The notes under the pieces were generated by a model, which did no database searches, was not told the DNA's origin, and saw only the letters and a program-made list of their open reading frames with translations. A stretch of DNA of 64,000 nt from Sinorhizobium fredii (GTDB lineage Bacteria > Pseudomonadota > Alphaproteobacteria > Rhizobiales > Rhizobiaceae), in the NCBI RefSeq assembly GCF_002944405.1, contig NZ_CP024307.1, positions 640,501 to 704,500 on the forward strand, read 5' to 3'. How positions within the stretch are numbered: position 1 is the first letter of the stretch; every line of letters starts with the position of its first letter. A program made the translations under genes and the position numbers. This document shows, piece after piece, positions 19,601 through 27,165 of the stretch.

Positions 19601-20758
19601 GCGCTTTCGGTCGATCAGATCGGGGCCCTGAGCTCGGCCGGCATATCCGGCCTTTCCACCGCCCAGATCAATGCACTGAGCACCGACCAGATCGCGGGAC
19701 TGTCGACGGCGCAGATCGGCGGTCTCGGCTCCAAGCAGGTGGCGGCACTGAGCACCGACGACCTCGCGGTACTCTCCACCGCACAGATTGCCGCGCTGAG
19801 CACGGCGGGTATTGCCGGCCTCGGCAGTGATCAGGTGAGTGCCTTGAGCGACGATCAGGTCGAGGCACTCACCACCGTCCAGATCGCCGCCATGAGCTCG
19901 GATGCGCTGTCGGGGCTGAGCACGGGTGACCTGGAAGGCTTCTCCGCCGACGAGCTCGCGGCGATCAGCTCGGCCGCCATCAGCGGACTGCCCACGGAAT
20001 TCATCGCTGGCCTCTCCACCGCCGAGATTGCCGCCCTGGGCACCGCCAGCATCGCCGGCCTGAGCAGCGCCCAGATCGGAGCCATGAGCGCCGAGCAGAT
20101 CGATGCGCTGTCCACGGATCAGATTGCCGCCTTGAGCGCGGAGGGGCTTGCGGGCCTCACCACCGAGGACCTCGCAACCTTCTCGACCGAGGAGCTGCAG
20201 GCGATCAGCGCGGCGGCCATAAAGGGATTGTCCACGAGTTTTGTCGCAGCGCTCTCCACGGACGAGATCGCAGCCTTGAGAGCAAGCCAGGTCGGCTCGC
20301 TGAGCTACAACCAGATGGCGGCGCTGAGCTCTGCCCAGATCGCCACCTTGTCCACCGCGCAGATCGGCGCCCTCAACGCCATACAGGCGGCGGCCCTGGG
20401 CACGGAAGACATAGCTCTCTTCTCCACTGATCATATAGCCGCCTTGAGCACCAGCGCGATATCGGGGCTGAGTACGCGGGTCGTCGCCGCCTTGAAGACC
20501 GACCAGGCGGAGGCTTTGACGTCGTTGCAGGTCAGCGCGATGACCTCGGCGCAGGTCGCGGCATTGGAGACCGAGGATCTGGCAACTTTCTCGGCGGAAG
20601 ATGTCTCCTCGTTCAGTTCATCCGGTGTCGCGGGGCTGTCCACGGACGACATCTCGAACCTGTCAAGCACCCAGCTGAACGCCCTGGTGGACTCCCAGAT
20701 GGACGCCCTGAACTCCGATCAGATAGCGGCAGTGATTGCGGCCTACCTCGCGACCTAA
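13682..20758 (+). CDS. Giant octapeptide-repeat protein B (about 2358 aa), probable exported surface protein
   Basis: A second, larger relative of protein A. It begins MTSIVSSLS and ends AVIAAYLAT, matching the ends of protein A, and the middle is about 294 octads of the same form (STDQIAAL, STAQIDAL, TTKQLAAL). The FSTADIAAI marker recurs but at less regular spacing than in A, the DNA copies are more diverged, and a few Arg, His, Pro and Tyr residues occur. One unit, NKAVWGL at 14522-14542, has seven residues instead of eight, a one-codon deletion compared with SNKAILGL elsewhere. There is no Sec signal, Cys pair or membrane anchor. I take the ATG at 13682 because it aligns with the start of protein A and follows AAGGGT. 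It follows glf on the same strand and would be another acceptor for the adjacent glycosyltransferases. Function is not known; an adhesin, matrix or S-layer-like role is inference. Confidence 0.85.
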   Translation: MTSIVSSLSPSLIKSYSTAAVAAWTTEDVASLTTKQISALSSAQIAALDTEDVDVLSSRQLSAISPSAIVGLTLEQLAVLDQSDIESFGTSQVAALTTTQLDGLSTEQAEALSSTQVGALSALQLSVLSEEDLATFSTADMAAIGIKAITGLPTDVIASLSTDQIAALSTRAVAALTTAQIAALSTDQIAALTTAQVGALKASQIDALGTDDIAALSTDQIAALSASAISGLSTSQIAVLSTDQVEALTVSQVKALTAPQLGSLETDAIATFSTAEIAAINKAVWGLTTDAIAALSTAQVAALNATAVASLTTAQVAALSTDQAEAMSALQVKALNSRQLAALGTDGFATFSTAEIAAISNLAIKGVGTEAIAALSTAQVAALSTSAISGLTTAQSDALTSDQLAVLSAAQLRTLSSAQVAALGTDNLEALSTDQVAALSTKGVMGLTTDMIAALTTGQLEALSVTQVKALNAKQIAALGAEGVATFSTGDIAAISNKAILGLDADVIASLSTDQIAALSTSTVASLTSAQIAALSTEQAEAFSVSQVKALSSVQLAALGEDGIAMFSTAEIAAITSKGMPGVSAVAIAALSTAQIAALSTTAVASLTTAQIAALSTDQAAAFSTAQLKALSSTQIAALSTDNVAALTTMQVAALGTKAVAGLSAGQIEALSSDQVAALSSAQVAALGSDQLAALSAEDIGAFSTADIAAISSSAVAGLTEDLIGALTTNQVMALSTKGIARLSTDQIDALSSGQIAALSTTQVAVLSSTQLSALEPEDIASFSTADIASIGSKAISGLSGDVVAALSSTQIAALSTAAIAGLSTDQMATLSSDQVAALSTKQVAALKSTQVAALSTETVAALSSDLIAALSTAGINELTTDQVEALSTDQIVALSTKQVAALSSAQIAALDTSDIATFSTDQIAALSTAAITGLSTKQIDALSTDQMEALTAAQVGALSSSQLGALGTEDIAVFSTKDIAAISASAMAGLSTAVVAALSTDEIALLSTAGIAGLSGTQLNVLSTDQLAALSTKQVAALGSAQVAALGTSDLAALSTDQIAALSTAAITGLTTKQLIALSTGQVEALSSTQVGALSATQIEVLAAEDIAVFSTKDIAAISSDAVSSLSTTAVAALSTAQVAALSTAGIAGLSSAQVYALGTDQLAALSTKQIAALSSAHVTALGTSDIQMLSTDQIEALNTAAVAGLTTKQLAALSTDQVEALTASQVGALSSTQLAALGTEDVAVFSAKDMAAIGSSAIAGLSTVAIASLSTEQIAALSAAAVAGLTTKQMAVLSSDQIGALSTEQLSGLTSQQIAALDADDIKALSVDDVAAIGADLISALSTDVIAAFSTDQIAALSTDAVAALSTKQVDALSTDQLAALTTAQVGALTSRQVDALSTDDVATLSADQIAALSAAGVVGLSTADIAILSSGQVDALTATQIAALGSKQIAALSSEDIAGFSTAEIAALSSSAIAGLSTDTIAALSAEQIAAFSTDGVAGLTTAQFNVLSTEQLAALSTEQVAALTSKQVAVLGTDDLAALSADQVAALGTAGIATLSTAQIDALSAEQLEALTTSQVAALSSTQIAALSTDDLANFSTADIAAISSDAVAGLSTATIAALSADQIAALSAAGIADLSTAQISALSADQLEALSTDQIAALSSKQVAALGTDDIAALTTKQIAALSTAGVAALSTAHIQALSADQLEALTTAQVAVMSSTQIAALSTDDLENFSSADIGAIGSSAVAGLSTDTLAALSADQIAALSAAGVAGLSTAQIQALSTSQLEALSTDQIAALSSKQMAVLGTDDIATLSTDQIAALDTAAIAGLSTAHIDVLNADQLEAMTSAQVAVMSSTQIAALSTDDLETFSTDDIASISSRAVAGLSTDMIAALSEDQIAALGTGGIAGLSTAQINALNTDQVEALTSLQIAALSSKQIAVLGTDDLETFSTEEIAAISSTAVLGLSTDTIAALSVDQIGALSSAGISGLSTAQINALSTDQIAGLSTAQIGGLGSKQVAALSTDDLAVLSTAQIAALSTAGIAGLGSDQVSALSDDQVEALTTVQIAAMSSDALSGLSTGDLEGFSADELAAISSAAISGLPTEFIAGLSTAEIAALGTASIAGLSSAQIGAMSAEQIDALSTDQIAALSAEGLAGLTTEDLATFSTEELQAISAAAIKGLSTSFVAALSTDEIAALRASQVGSLSYNQMAALSSAQIATLSTAQIGALNAIQAAALGTEDIALFSTDHIAALSTSAISGLSTRVVAALKTDQAEALTSLQVSAMTSAQVAALETEDLATFSAEDVSSFSSSGVAGLSTDDISNLSSTQLNALVDSQMDALNSDQIAAVIAAYLAT

Positions 20759-20768
20759 ATTAAAGCAT

Positions 20769-21815
20769 TTAGCCTTTTCGGCCTGGCGCGCCGCGGGCGG
20801 CAGCGAGTTGCTTGCGTGCCGCCGCCGGCGTGATCGAGAAGGCCTTGCGGAACTTGCGAATGAAGTGAGAGACGTTCTCGAAGCCGGTTTCGAGCGCGAT
20901 CTCGATCAGCGGTTTGTCGGTGGACGCGACGAGGCGCATCGCCGCGTCGAGGCGGAGCTTCAGATAGACGGATATCGGCGTCGCCCCGAGCTCGTTCTGG
21001 AACAGGCGCTCGAGCTGCCGGCGCGATATGCCGAGGACATTGGCCACGTCGTCGATGCCGATCAGATCTTCGAGATGCTGCTCCATGACCATCAGCGCGA
21101 GGCTGATCCGCTTGTCCTGCACCGGAACGGGGCCGAGCGGATTGCGCGGCTGCATTTCGCTCGCCTCGCGGCGACGGGTGATCTGCATGATTTCGAGCGC
21201 ATTGCGTTCGGCGTCTTCGCCGACATGTTTCCTGATCAGGTAGGTCGCGAGATCGGCGACGCTGCTGCCGCCGGCGCAGGTGATGATATTGCCGTCCTCG
21301 ACGAAGATCCGGTTCGAGGTGACCTCGATCGCCGGGAAGCGGCCGCGGAATTCGTTGTGATGAAGCCAGCTCACGCAGGCGGCATGGCCGTCGAGCACAC
21401 CGGCTTCGGCGAGAACGAAGCTTCCCGTACAAACGCCGATGATCGGCACGCCGGCGCGCGCGGCGCGGTGGAGATAGTCGGTCGTTTCCCGGTCCAGCGG
21501 TTCGGCGACGTTGAGCCGTCCGCCAACGACGGCGATATAGCTAAACTCCGTCGGCGGCCGCAGTGGCGCGGTCGGCGCCACCTGGATGCCGCAACTCGAC
21601 ATGACGAAGTTCCTCGTGCTGCCGAGCACTTCCCAGTCGCAGTTGACGCGCCCCGACTTGTCCTCCACGTCGCTTCCCAGGCGAAGCGCATCGACGAAGA
21701 GCGAGAAGGCGCTAAGCGTGAAGCTGCGCGCCAGAATGAATCCGACACGCAGCACGCCCTTGTCCTTGAGGGGCTTTCCGGCGGCTGCCGATGTTTCCGT
21801 GAGGGCCGTTCGCAA
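20769..21815 (-). CDS. GlxA-family transcriptional regulator (DJ-1/PfpI-like domain plus AraC HTH)
   Basis: A 348-residue regulator. Residues about 20-195 form a class-I glutamine amidotransferase-like (DJ-1/PfpI) domain with Cys129 in the elbow IIGVCTGSFVLAEAG, and residues about 235-335 carry an AraC-type double HTH (LIGIDDVANVLGISRRQLERLF and EIALETGFENVSHFIRKFR). Such proteins sense small metabolites, often nitrogen compounds such as betaines or amino acid derivatives, and activate catabolic genes; the ligand here cannot be told. The start is uncertain: TTG at 21815 gives the full length, while GTG at 21755 follows AAGGACAAGG and removes only a poorly conserved tail. It converges on repeat gene B with 10 bases between stops. 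Confidence 0.9.
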   Translation of the reverse strand: MRTALTETSAAAGKPLKDKGVLRVGFILARSFTLSAFSLFVDALRLGSDVEDKSGRVNCDWEVLGSTRNFVMSSCGIQVAPTAPLRPPTEFSYIAVVGGRLNVAEPLDRETTDYLHRAARAGVPIIGVCTGSFVLAEAGVLDGHAACVSWLHHNEFRGRFPAIEVTSNRIFVEDGNIITCAGGSSVADLATYLIRKHVGEDAERNALEIMQITRRREASEMQPRNPLGPVPVQDKRISLALMVMEQHLEDLIGIDDVANVLGISRRQLERLFQNELGATPISVYLKLRLDAAMRLVASTDKPLIEIALETGFENVSHFIRKFRKAFSITPAAARKQLAAARGAPGRKG

Positions 21816-22130
21816 CGTCGCGCTGTTCCGTACCGATCCGGTCGGGGAATGCCCACCGGCTCCCGACCGTCAGGCGCGTCTCGGGACGCGCCTTCAAAGT
21901 TTGAATCCGCTTCTATTCGGCAATTATCCCGCAAGCAACGGTCCGGGTAAATGCTTTCCTTCGCATCTGGAACAAGGGGGCTAATCCGCATTGACAGGAT
22001 GACTTATTAACCAACTTGTCGGAAAATTCTTAATGTCGATGGGAGGGATCGGCACGCCGGTTGTCGGCGACGGGCCGTCAAGTTGCGCCTTCGCTTATTC
22101 CCATTGGAAGCGGGGCAAGGGTCAACGCAG

Positions 22131-22217
22131 ATGACAATGCACATGATGAAGGTGCTTTTGAGCCTCATGGCCGCGCTTTCGTTCGGCTCGCTCATGGTCC
22201 TAATCGCCGTTTTATAG
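22131..22217 (+). CDS. Possible 28-residue membrane peptide
   Basis: A short frame, ATG at 22131 to TAG at 22217, encodes a hydrophobic peptide (MKVLLSLMAALSFGSLMVLIAVL after five residues) long enough for one membrane helix. AAGGG lies 12 bases before the ATG. It sits alone in the 443-base gap between the GlxA regulator and the YbaK gene; the rest of that gap is AT-rich near 22005-22040 but shows nothing else. Such short hydrophobic frames can also arise by chance, so confidence is low. Confidence 0.35.
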   Translation: MTMHMMKVLLSLMAALSFGSLMVLIAVL

Positions 22218-22258
22218 GATCGCATGCTGGCCGCATCTCGGTCGCCGCGGCCGGAAGG

Positions 22259-22720
22259 TCAGGTCTCCGACACGTCGATCCATTCCGCGCCGGTCAGCTC
22301 CGCCATGCGCTGCGGGCTGATGTGGACGGCCGCGTTGATTGCGCCGGCAGCGGGCACGACGACGTCGAATGCCTTCAAGGATTCATCGCAATAGACCGTA
22401 TGCGGCTTCACAAGGCCGAAGGGGCAGACGCCGCCGACCGGATGGCCGGTCTCGGCTTCGACCTCGCCGAAGCCGAGCATGCGCGCCTTGGTGCCGAAGC
22501 GGGCCTTGTATTTCCTGTTGTCGAGACGGGCGTCGCCGCGGGTGACGATCAGGATCACGTCGTCGCCGACGCGAAGCGCCAGCGTCTTGGCGATCTGTGC
22601 CGGCTCGACCCCGTGCCCCTCGGCCGCAAGCGCCACCGTGGCGGTGCTCTGCGGGAGCTCGATGACGTCGATGTCGGGGGCGTGCTCGGAAAAGAACTCT
22701 TTGACGGAGGTCAGGGTCAT
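22259..22720 (-). CDS. YbaK/EbsC-family aminoacyl-tRNA deacylase
   Basis: A 153-residue single-domain protein of the YbaK/ProX/INS superfamily, which hydrolyses mischarged aminoacyl-tRNAs in trans. Landmarks are the early segment TATVALAAEGHGVEPAQIAKTLALRVG with the conserved IAKTL, the core Lys region RKYKARFG, and GHPVGGVCPFGL, the family's signature glycine-rich loop. Substrate class (Cys-tRNAPro, Ala-tRNAPro or other) cannot be decided. The ATG at 22720 starts at the usual position for the family; upstream in-frame sequence is not conserved in character. It is followed by a 38-base gap to the small ORF on the other strand. Confidence 0.9.
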   Translation of the reverse strand: MTLTSVKEFFSEHAPDIDVIELPQSTATVALAAEGHGVEPAQIAKTLALRVGDDVILIVTRGDARLDNRKYKARFGTKARMLGFGEVEAETGHPVGGVCPFGLVKPHTVYCDESLKAFDVVVPAAGAINAAVHISPQRMAELTGAEWIDVSET

Positions 22721-22799
22721 CGAAAGGCCGGTGCTGCGATCTGAAAAAAGGATATCCGCGGCGAATGCGGCCGACGGTCTGCTGAGGAAGGGGAATGTT

Positions 22800-22988
22800 T
22801 CAGTCGTCGTTCGACGCGTCAAGTTCTTCCGGACGCAAACCCTCCTGTTGCGGCGGCAGGTAGCCGTGGCTTGCAAACCAGTTTTCGAGAATCGTGGAGA
22901 TCGCGTCCTGGCGCGTCAAGGCGGCGGGATGATCGCTCATGTAGGATTGCAGCGCGGTTTCGATCTTTTCCGCATAGAACTCGGTCAT
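22800..22988 (-). CDS. Small conserved-type hypothetical protein (62 aa)
   Basis: A 62-residue acidic protein, MTEFYAEKIETALQ onward, with a predicted helical segment TRQDAISTILENWFASHGY that has the look of a ribbon-helix-helix-like helix pair. A very good ribosome site (GGAGGG) precedes the ATG at 22988, which is why I prefer it to an ATG 99 bases upstream. I do not recognise a family. It is on the same strand as the YbaK gene, 79 bases upstream of it, and may be co-transcribed. Confidence 0.65.
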   Translation of the reverse strand: MTEFYAEKIETALQSYMSDHPAALTRQDAISTILENWFASHGYLPPQQEGLRPEELDASNDD

Positions 22989-23153
22989 CTTTCCCTCCGC
23001 AGCTTCATCGAGTGGCGATCCGCGGCTCTTACGCGGATCGCTCCAGCGCCCCGTCAGCCGGACAAGGATCGCCGTGGCACTTGTCATTGCTGAATGATTT
23101 TGTCCTCAAACCGGTTCCGATGGTAGGTGAATCCCGCGTCGGAAATCGCCATT

Positions 23154-23408
23154 TCAGGCCTGTTTGACGATCCGGATCAGCACCAGCAGGATGACCGCGC
23201 CGATGGTCGAATGGAGGATTGCAGCGAGGATGCCCGTGCCGAGCGTAATGCCGACGGCCGGAAACAGATAGCCGGCAATCAGCGCGCCGATGACGCCGAT
23301 CACGATGTTGCCAAGCAGGCCGAAGCCGAAGCCGCTGACGATCAGGCCAGCGAGCCAGCCGGCGACGGCGCCGACGATCAGAAATACCAGAATGCTTTCA
23401 ATGCCCAT
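23154..23408 (-). CDS. GlsB/YeaQ/YmgE-family stress-associated membrane protein
   Basis: An 84-residue, very hydrophobic and glycine-rich protein with three membrane segments (about 5-25, 30-52 and 58-80). The pattern AGWLAGLIVSGFGFGLLGNIVIGVIGA is typical of the transglycosylase-associated (GlsB/YeaQ/YmgE) family, small inner-membrane proteins linked to stress responses; the molecular role is not settled. The ATG at 23408 is chosen by the AAGGAAG ribosome site and by family length. It is a monocistronic gene by position. Confidence 0.9.
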   Translation of the reverse strand: MGIESILVFLIVGAVAGWLAGLIVSGFGFGLLGNIVIGVIGALIAGYLFPAVGITLGTGILAAILHSTIGAVILLVLIRIVKQA

Positions 23409-23560
23409 CAATGCTTCCTTTCGGTTGTAGCTGCAGGAAACATAGCTCATCCCTTGCGGGCAGATAGGGGAGATTGCGATCGGGGATGATTTTTCTCAGC
23501 AAAAGGGATGCCGGCCGCGGCCGGCTACCCTTGCCGAACCGTGGCCTGCACCTCGGATAT

Positions 23561-24853
23561 TCAGACGATACCGCCGCCACCGCCGGCAACAGCGGGCCGT
23601 TCGGCCGCCACCCGGGCCCGATAGCCGCTTGCCCGGTAAGTCGCGACCGGCGCGATCGCACCGCCATTTTCGAGGCGGGCCGCGGCCAGGATCGGTTCGA
23701 CATCGGTGCGGAAGGCAGCTTTCAGCGTCTCCGAGGCCATCAGCGCGTCGTTCTCCTGCTGGTAGCCGTCGAGCGCCCGGCGGTCGACGAGGAGCGCCTG
23801 AGCATAGGCACGGCCGACTTCCGTCGCACTCACCATCAGGCTCTCGATCGGATCGGTCACGTTATGGCTTTGGTCGAGCATATGCGCCGGACTGAAACCT
23901 TCCGCAGCGCGCGTCTCGGCATCGACCAATTCGTTGAACACCAGGAAGAGCCGGTAGGGATCGATCGAGCCGGTGTCGAGGTCGTCGTCGCCATATTTCG
24001 AGTCGTTGAAATGGAAGCCGCCGAGCTTCTTGAACTGGATCAGCCGGGCGACGATCATCTCGATATTGACGTTCGGGGCGTGATGGCCGAGATCGACGAG
24101 GCAGAACGCCTTGGGCCCGAGTTCCTGGGCGATCATGTAGTTGGTGCCCCAGTCCTGCACCACCGTCGAATAGAAGGCCGGCTCGTACATCTTGTGCTCG
24201 GTGAAGACGCGCCAGTCATCCGGAAGCGCCCCATAGATCACCTTCATCGAGTCGAGATAGCGCTCGAAGGCCCGGGTGAAGTTGCTCTGACCGGGAAAGT
24301 TGGAGCCGTCGCCGATCCAGACCGTCAGCGCCTTCGAGCCGAGCGCCTGGCCGATCTCGATGCATTCGAGATTGTGCTCGACCGCCTGGCGGCGCGTCGC
24401 GGCATCGGTGTGGGTGAGCGAACCGAATTTGTAGGAATGCGCCTGGCCCGGGGCGTCGGAGAAGGTGTTCGAGTTCATCGCGTCGAAGCCGAGGCCGAGG
24501 GAGGCTCCCTTTTCCTTCAGCGCCGCCAGGTCGGCGACCTTGTCCCACGGAATATGCAGGGACACGGTCGGAGTCGCCCGGGTCAGTTGCTGGATGACGC
24601 CGCAGTCCTCGAGCTTGTCGAAGATGTTGCGCGGCTCGCCCTGGCCGGGAAAGCGGGCAAAGCGCGTGCCGCCGGTGCCGACACCCCAGGAGGGCACCGC
24701 GACGCCGTAGGTGGCGACCTTCCGCTTGATGGCGTCGATGTCGATGCCGCGCCGCGCAAGCCGTTCGCCGAGGGTTTCGTAGTCGCGCGTGAGCGCTTCC
24801 TGCCGCTTGCCATTCTCGGCCTCGATCACCGACGTGCTGATCATGTTGGTCAT
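23561..24853 (-). CDS. rhaI: L-rhamnose isomerase
   Basis: A 430-residue TIM-barrel isomerase that turns L-rhamnose into L-rhamnulose, the first intracellular step of the pathway. It is of the Pseudomonas/rhizobial type rather than the E. coli RhaA type. Landmarks are VSLHIPWDK, GFDAMNSNTF, VFTEHKMYEPAFYSTVVQDWGTN, FCLVDLGHHAPNVNIEMIVARL and LGGFHFNDSKYGDDDLDTGSIDPY, which carry the conserved metal-binding Glu, His and Asp residues. The ATG at 24853 follows GGGAGC. The gene lies 13 bases downstream of rhaD and forms the rhaDI operon, divergent from rhaRSTPQUK. The short Gly-rich tail (GGGGGIV) is unremarkable. Confidence 0.95.
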   Translation of the reverse strand: MTNMISTSVIEAENGKRQEALTRDYETLGERLARRGIDIDAIKRKVATYGVAVPSWGVGTGGTRFARFPGQGEPRNIFDKLEDCGVIQQLTRATPTVSLHIPWDKVADLAALKEKGASLGLGFDAMNSNTFSDAPGQAHSYKFGSLTHTDAATRRQAVEHNLECIEIGQALGSKALTVWIGDGSNFPGQSNFTRAFERYLDSMKVIYGALPDDWRVFTEHKMYEPAFYSTVVQDWGTNYMIAQELGPKAFCLVDLGHHAPNVNIEMIVARLIQFKKLGGFHFNDSKYGDDDLDTGSIDPYRLFLVFNELVDAETRAAEGFSPAHMLDQSHNVTDPIESLMVSATEVGRAYAQALLVDRRALDGYQQENDALMASETLKAAFRTDVEPILAAARLENGGAIAPVATYRASGYRARVAAERPAVAGGGGGIV

Positions 24854-24866
24854 GGCTTGCTCCCGA

Positions 24867-26966
24867 TCAGCGCGTGAAGGACTGGGCGTTGCCCGCGTCG
24901 ACATTGACGATGTTGCCGGTCGATTTCGCCGACATGTCTGAGGCGAGGAAGTAGATCGCCTCGGCAATGTCTTCCGGGAAGACGCTGAGTTTCAGCATCG
25001 ACCGCTCGCGGTAATGCGCCTCGAGATCGTCCACGTCCATCTTGTAGGCCGCCGCACGCTGCTGCTTCCATTCGCCGGTCCAGATCTTGGAACCGCGCAG
25101 CACCGCATCCGGGTTGACGACGTTGACGCGGATCTGCGCCGAGGCGCCCTCCAGCGCCAGGCAGCGGGCAAGATGGATCTCGGCCGCCTTGGCCGTGCAA
25201 TAGGCCGACGCGCCCGGCGAGGCTGCGAGGCCGTTCTTCGAGGCGACGAACACGATATTGCCGCCGTCCTTCTGGCTGCGGAAGATGCGGAAGGCTTCGC
25301 GCGACACCAGGAAATAGCCGGTCGCGAGAATGTCGATGTTCTTGTTCCAGAGCGCGAGCGTCGTATCCTCGATCGCCGCCGACGAAGCGAGTCCGGCATT
25401 GGAAACGAGGATGTCGAGGCCGCCGAATGCAAGGAGCGCATCGCCGAAGCCGGCCTCGACCGCGGCCTCGCTGGTCACGTTCATGGCGACGGAGCGGACG
25501 AAATCCTTGCCGTAGCGGGCCGCAAGCTCGTTCTGGGCGGCCCCGAGCGCCGCCTCGTCGATATCGGCGAGAACGACACAGGCGCCTTCCTGCATCAGCC
25601 GGTTGGCGGTCGCCTTGCCAATGCCGCCGGCGCCGCCGGTGACGAGGGCGACGCGCCCGGCGAGGCTCTTCGGCTTCGGCATGCGTTGGAGCTTGGCTTC
25701 CTCGAGCAGCCAATATTCGATGTCGAAGGCTTCCTGCTCGGGCAGGCCGACATAGGTCGACACGCCGGAGGCGCCACGCATCACGTTGATTGCATTGACA
25801 TAGAATTCGCCGGAGATCCGCGCCGTCGCCTTGTCCTTGGCAAAGGTGATCATGCCGACCCCGCGTACCAGATAGACGACGGCATTCGGATCGCGCATCG
25901 CCGGGCTGTCTGCGCGCTTGCAGCGCTCGTAGTAAGCGGCGTAGTCGGCACGGTAGGCGGCGATCGCCTCCGGAAGGCCGGCAAGCGTCTTTTCGACGTC
26001 CGGCTGGGCCGGGTCGAAGTCGACCACCAGCGGCCGGATCTTGGTGCGCAGGAAATGGTCGGGGCAGCTCGTGCCGAGTGCGGCGAGCGGCTCCAGATCG
26101 GTCGAGGTCACGAAGTCGAGCACCGACTGGCTGTCGTCGAAATGGCCGACCTTCTTCTCCTCGGTGCTGATCAGTCCGCGGATCACTGGCATCAGCCTCT
26201 TGGCGATCGCCGCGCGCTCGGCAGCGCCGAGCGCCGGCCTCGCCTCTCCGCCGAAGGCGGGGGCGGTGTTTTCCGCCTCGAACCAGGCGATCGCCCGGTT
26301 GATGATCTCGATCGTCGTCTCGTAGGCTTCCTTCGCGGTGTCGCCCCAGGTGAACAGGCCGTGGCTTTCGAGCACGACGCCCCGGGCTTTCGGATTGTCG
26401 AGGCAGAATTTCTCGAGCCACAGGCCGAGTTCGTAGCCCGGCCGCTTCCACGGCAGCCAGCCGATCTCGTCGCCGAAGATCTTCCTGGTCAGTTCCTTGC
26501 TGTTCTTGGAGGCGGCGATGGCGATGATCGCGTCCGGATGCATATGGTCGACATGCGGCTTCGGCACATAGGCGTGCAGCGGCGTGTCGATCGAAGCGGC
26601 GCGCGGATTGAGGTTGAAGGTGCAATGCGGCAGGTAGCCGACCATCTCGTCCTCGAATTCGACGCCGCGATAGATGCCCTTCAGCGCCCGCAGCTTGTCC
26701 ATGTAGAGGGTGGCGAAGCCGTCCATCTTGATCGTGCCGACGTCGCCGCCCGAGCCCTTCACCCAGAGGACCTCCACCGTCTCGCCGGTGAGCGGGTCCT
26801 TTTCCATCACCTTGGCGGAGGTGTTGCCGCCGCCGTAATTGGTAATACGCTTGTCGGAACCGAGGAGATTGGAGCGGTAGAGCAGCCGCTCCGCTTCGCT
26901 CATCGCCGCCGCCTTGGCGTCGTCCCAGAGATTGGCCAGGCGTGCGCCCTGTTGCTTGTCGAGCAT
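24867..26966 (-). CDS. rhaD: Bifunctional rhamnulose-1-phosphate aldolase / short-chain dehydrogenase
   Basis: A 699-residue fusion. The N-terminal two thirds is a class-II aldolase (RhaD/FucA type) with NYGGGNTSAK, GSGGDVGTI and the metal-binding cluster HVDHMHPDAI. It splits L-rhamnulose-1-phosphate to dihydroxyacetone phosphate and L-lactaldehyde. From about residue 435 an SDR begins with VALVTGGAGGIGKA and contains SNAG and the catalytic Tyr-x-x-x-Lys in SAYCTAKAA; it probably oxidises L-lactaldehyde to lactate. The fusion is typical of rhizobia. A strong GGAGGAA precedes the ATG. It is the first gene of rhaDI, expressed from the operator region shared with rhaR. Confidence 0.95.
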   Translation of the reverse strand: MLDKQQGARLANLWDDAKAAAMSEAERLLYRSNLLGSDKRITNYGGGNTSAKVMEKDPLTGETVEVLWVKGSGGDVGTIKMDGFATLYMDKLRALKGIYRGVEFEDEMVGYLPHCTFNLNPRAASIDTPLHAYVPKPHVDHMHPDAIIAIAASKNSKELTRKIFGDEIGWLPWKRPGYELGLWLEKFCLDNPKARGVVLESHGLFTWGDTAKEAYETTIEIINRAIAWFEAENTAPAFGGEARPALGAAERAAIAKRLMPVIRGLISTEEKKVGHFDDSQSVLDFVTSTDLEPLAALGTSCPDHFLRTKIRPLVVDFDPAQPDVEKTLAGLPEAIAAYRADYAAYYERCKRADSPAMRDPNAVVYLVRGVGMITFAKDKATARISGEFYVNAINVMRGASGVSTYVGLPEQEAFDIEYWLLEEAKLQRMPKPKSLAGRVALVTGGAGGIGKATANRLMQEGACVVLADIDEAALGAAQNELAARYGKDFVRSVAMNVTSEAAVEAGFGDALLAFGGLDILVSNAGLASSAAIEDTTLALWNKNIDILATGYFLVSREAFRIFRSQKDGGNIVFVASKNGLAASPGASAYCTAKAAEIHLARCLALEGASAQIRVNVVNPDAVLRGSKIWTGEWKQQRAAAYKMDVDDLEAHYRERSMLKLSVFPEDIAEAIYFLASDMSAKSTGNIVNVDAGNAQSFTR

Positions 26967-27049
26967 CTCGAATTCCTCCCGGTAAGCTAGCCGCCGGCAC
27001 TCGGGCCGCGACGATACGATAGCATCAGATCACACGCTTGATGCGCAGA

Positions 27050-27122
27050 TGTCAATCAAAAACGATCAAAAACGTTCATACTGCAGCGCACAATGAAAAA
27101 AGATGATTGAAACTGATTGACA
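27050..27122. promoter_or_regulatory. RhaR operator / divergent promoter candidate
   Basis: The gap between rhaD and rhaR contains a perfect 9-bp inverted repeat, TGTCAATCA (27050-27058) and TGATTGACA (27114-27122). Just inside each arm are direct repeats: ATCAAAAACG twice on the left (27055-27074) and GATTGA twice on the right (27105-27110 and 27115-27120). Multiple short direct and inverted repeats are usual for DeoR-family repressor sites. I infer that RhaR binds here and controls both arms. Confidence 0.6.
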
Positions 27123-27165
27123 ATGCGCGGGACTGATGGAAGCATGCAGAACATCGGAGGAGCGC

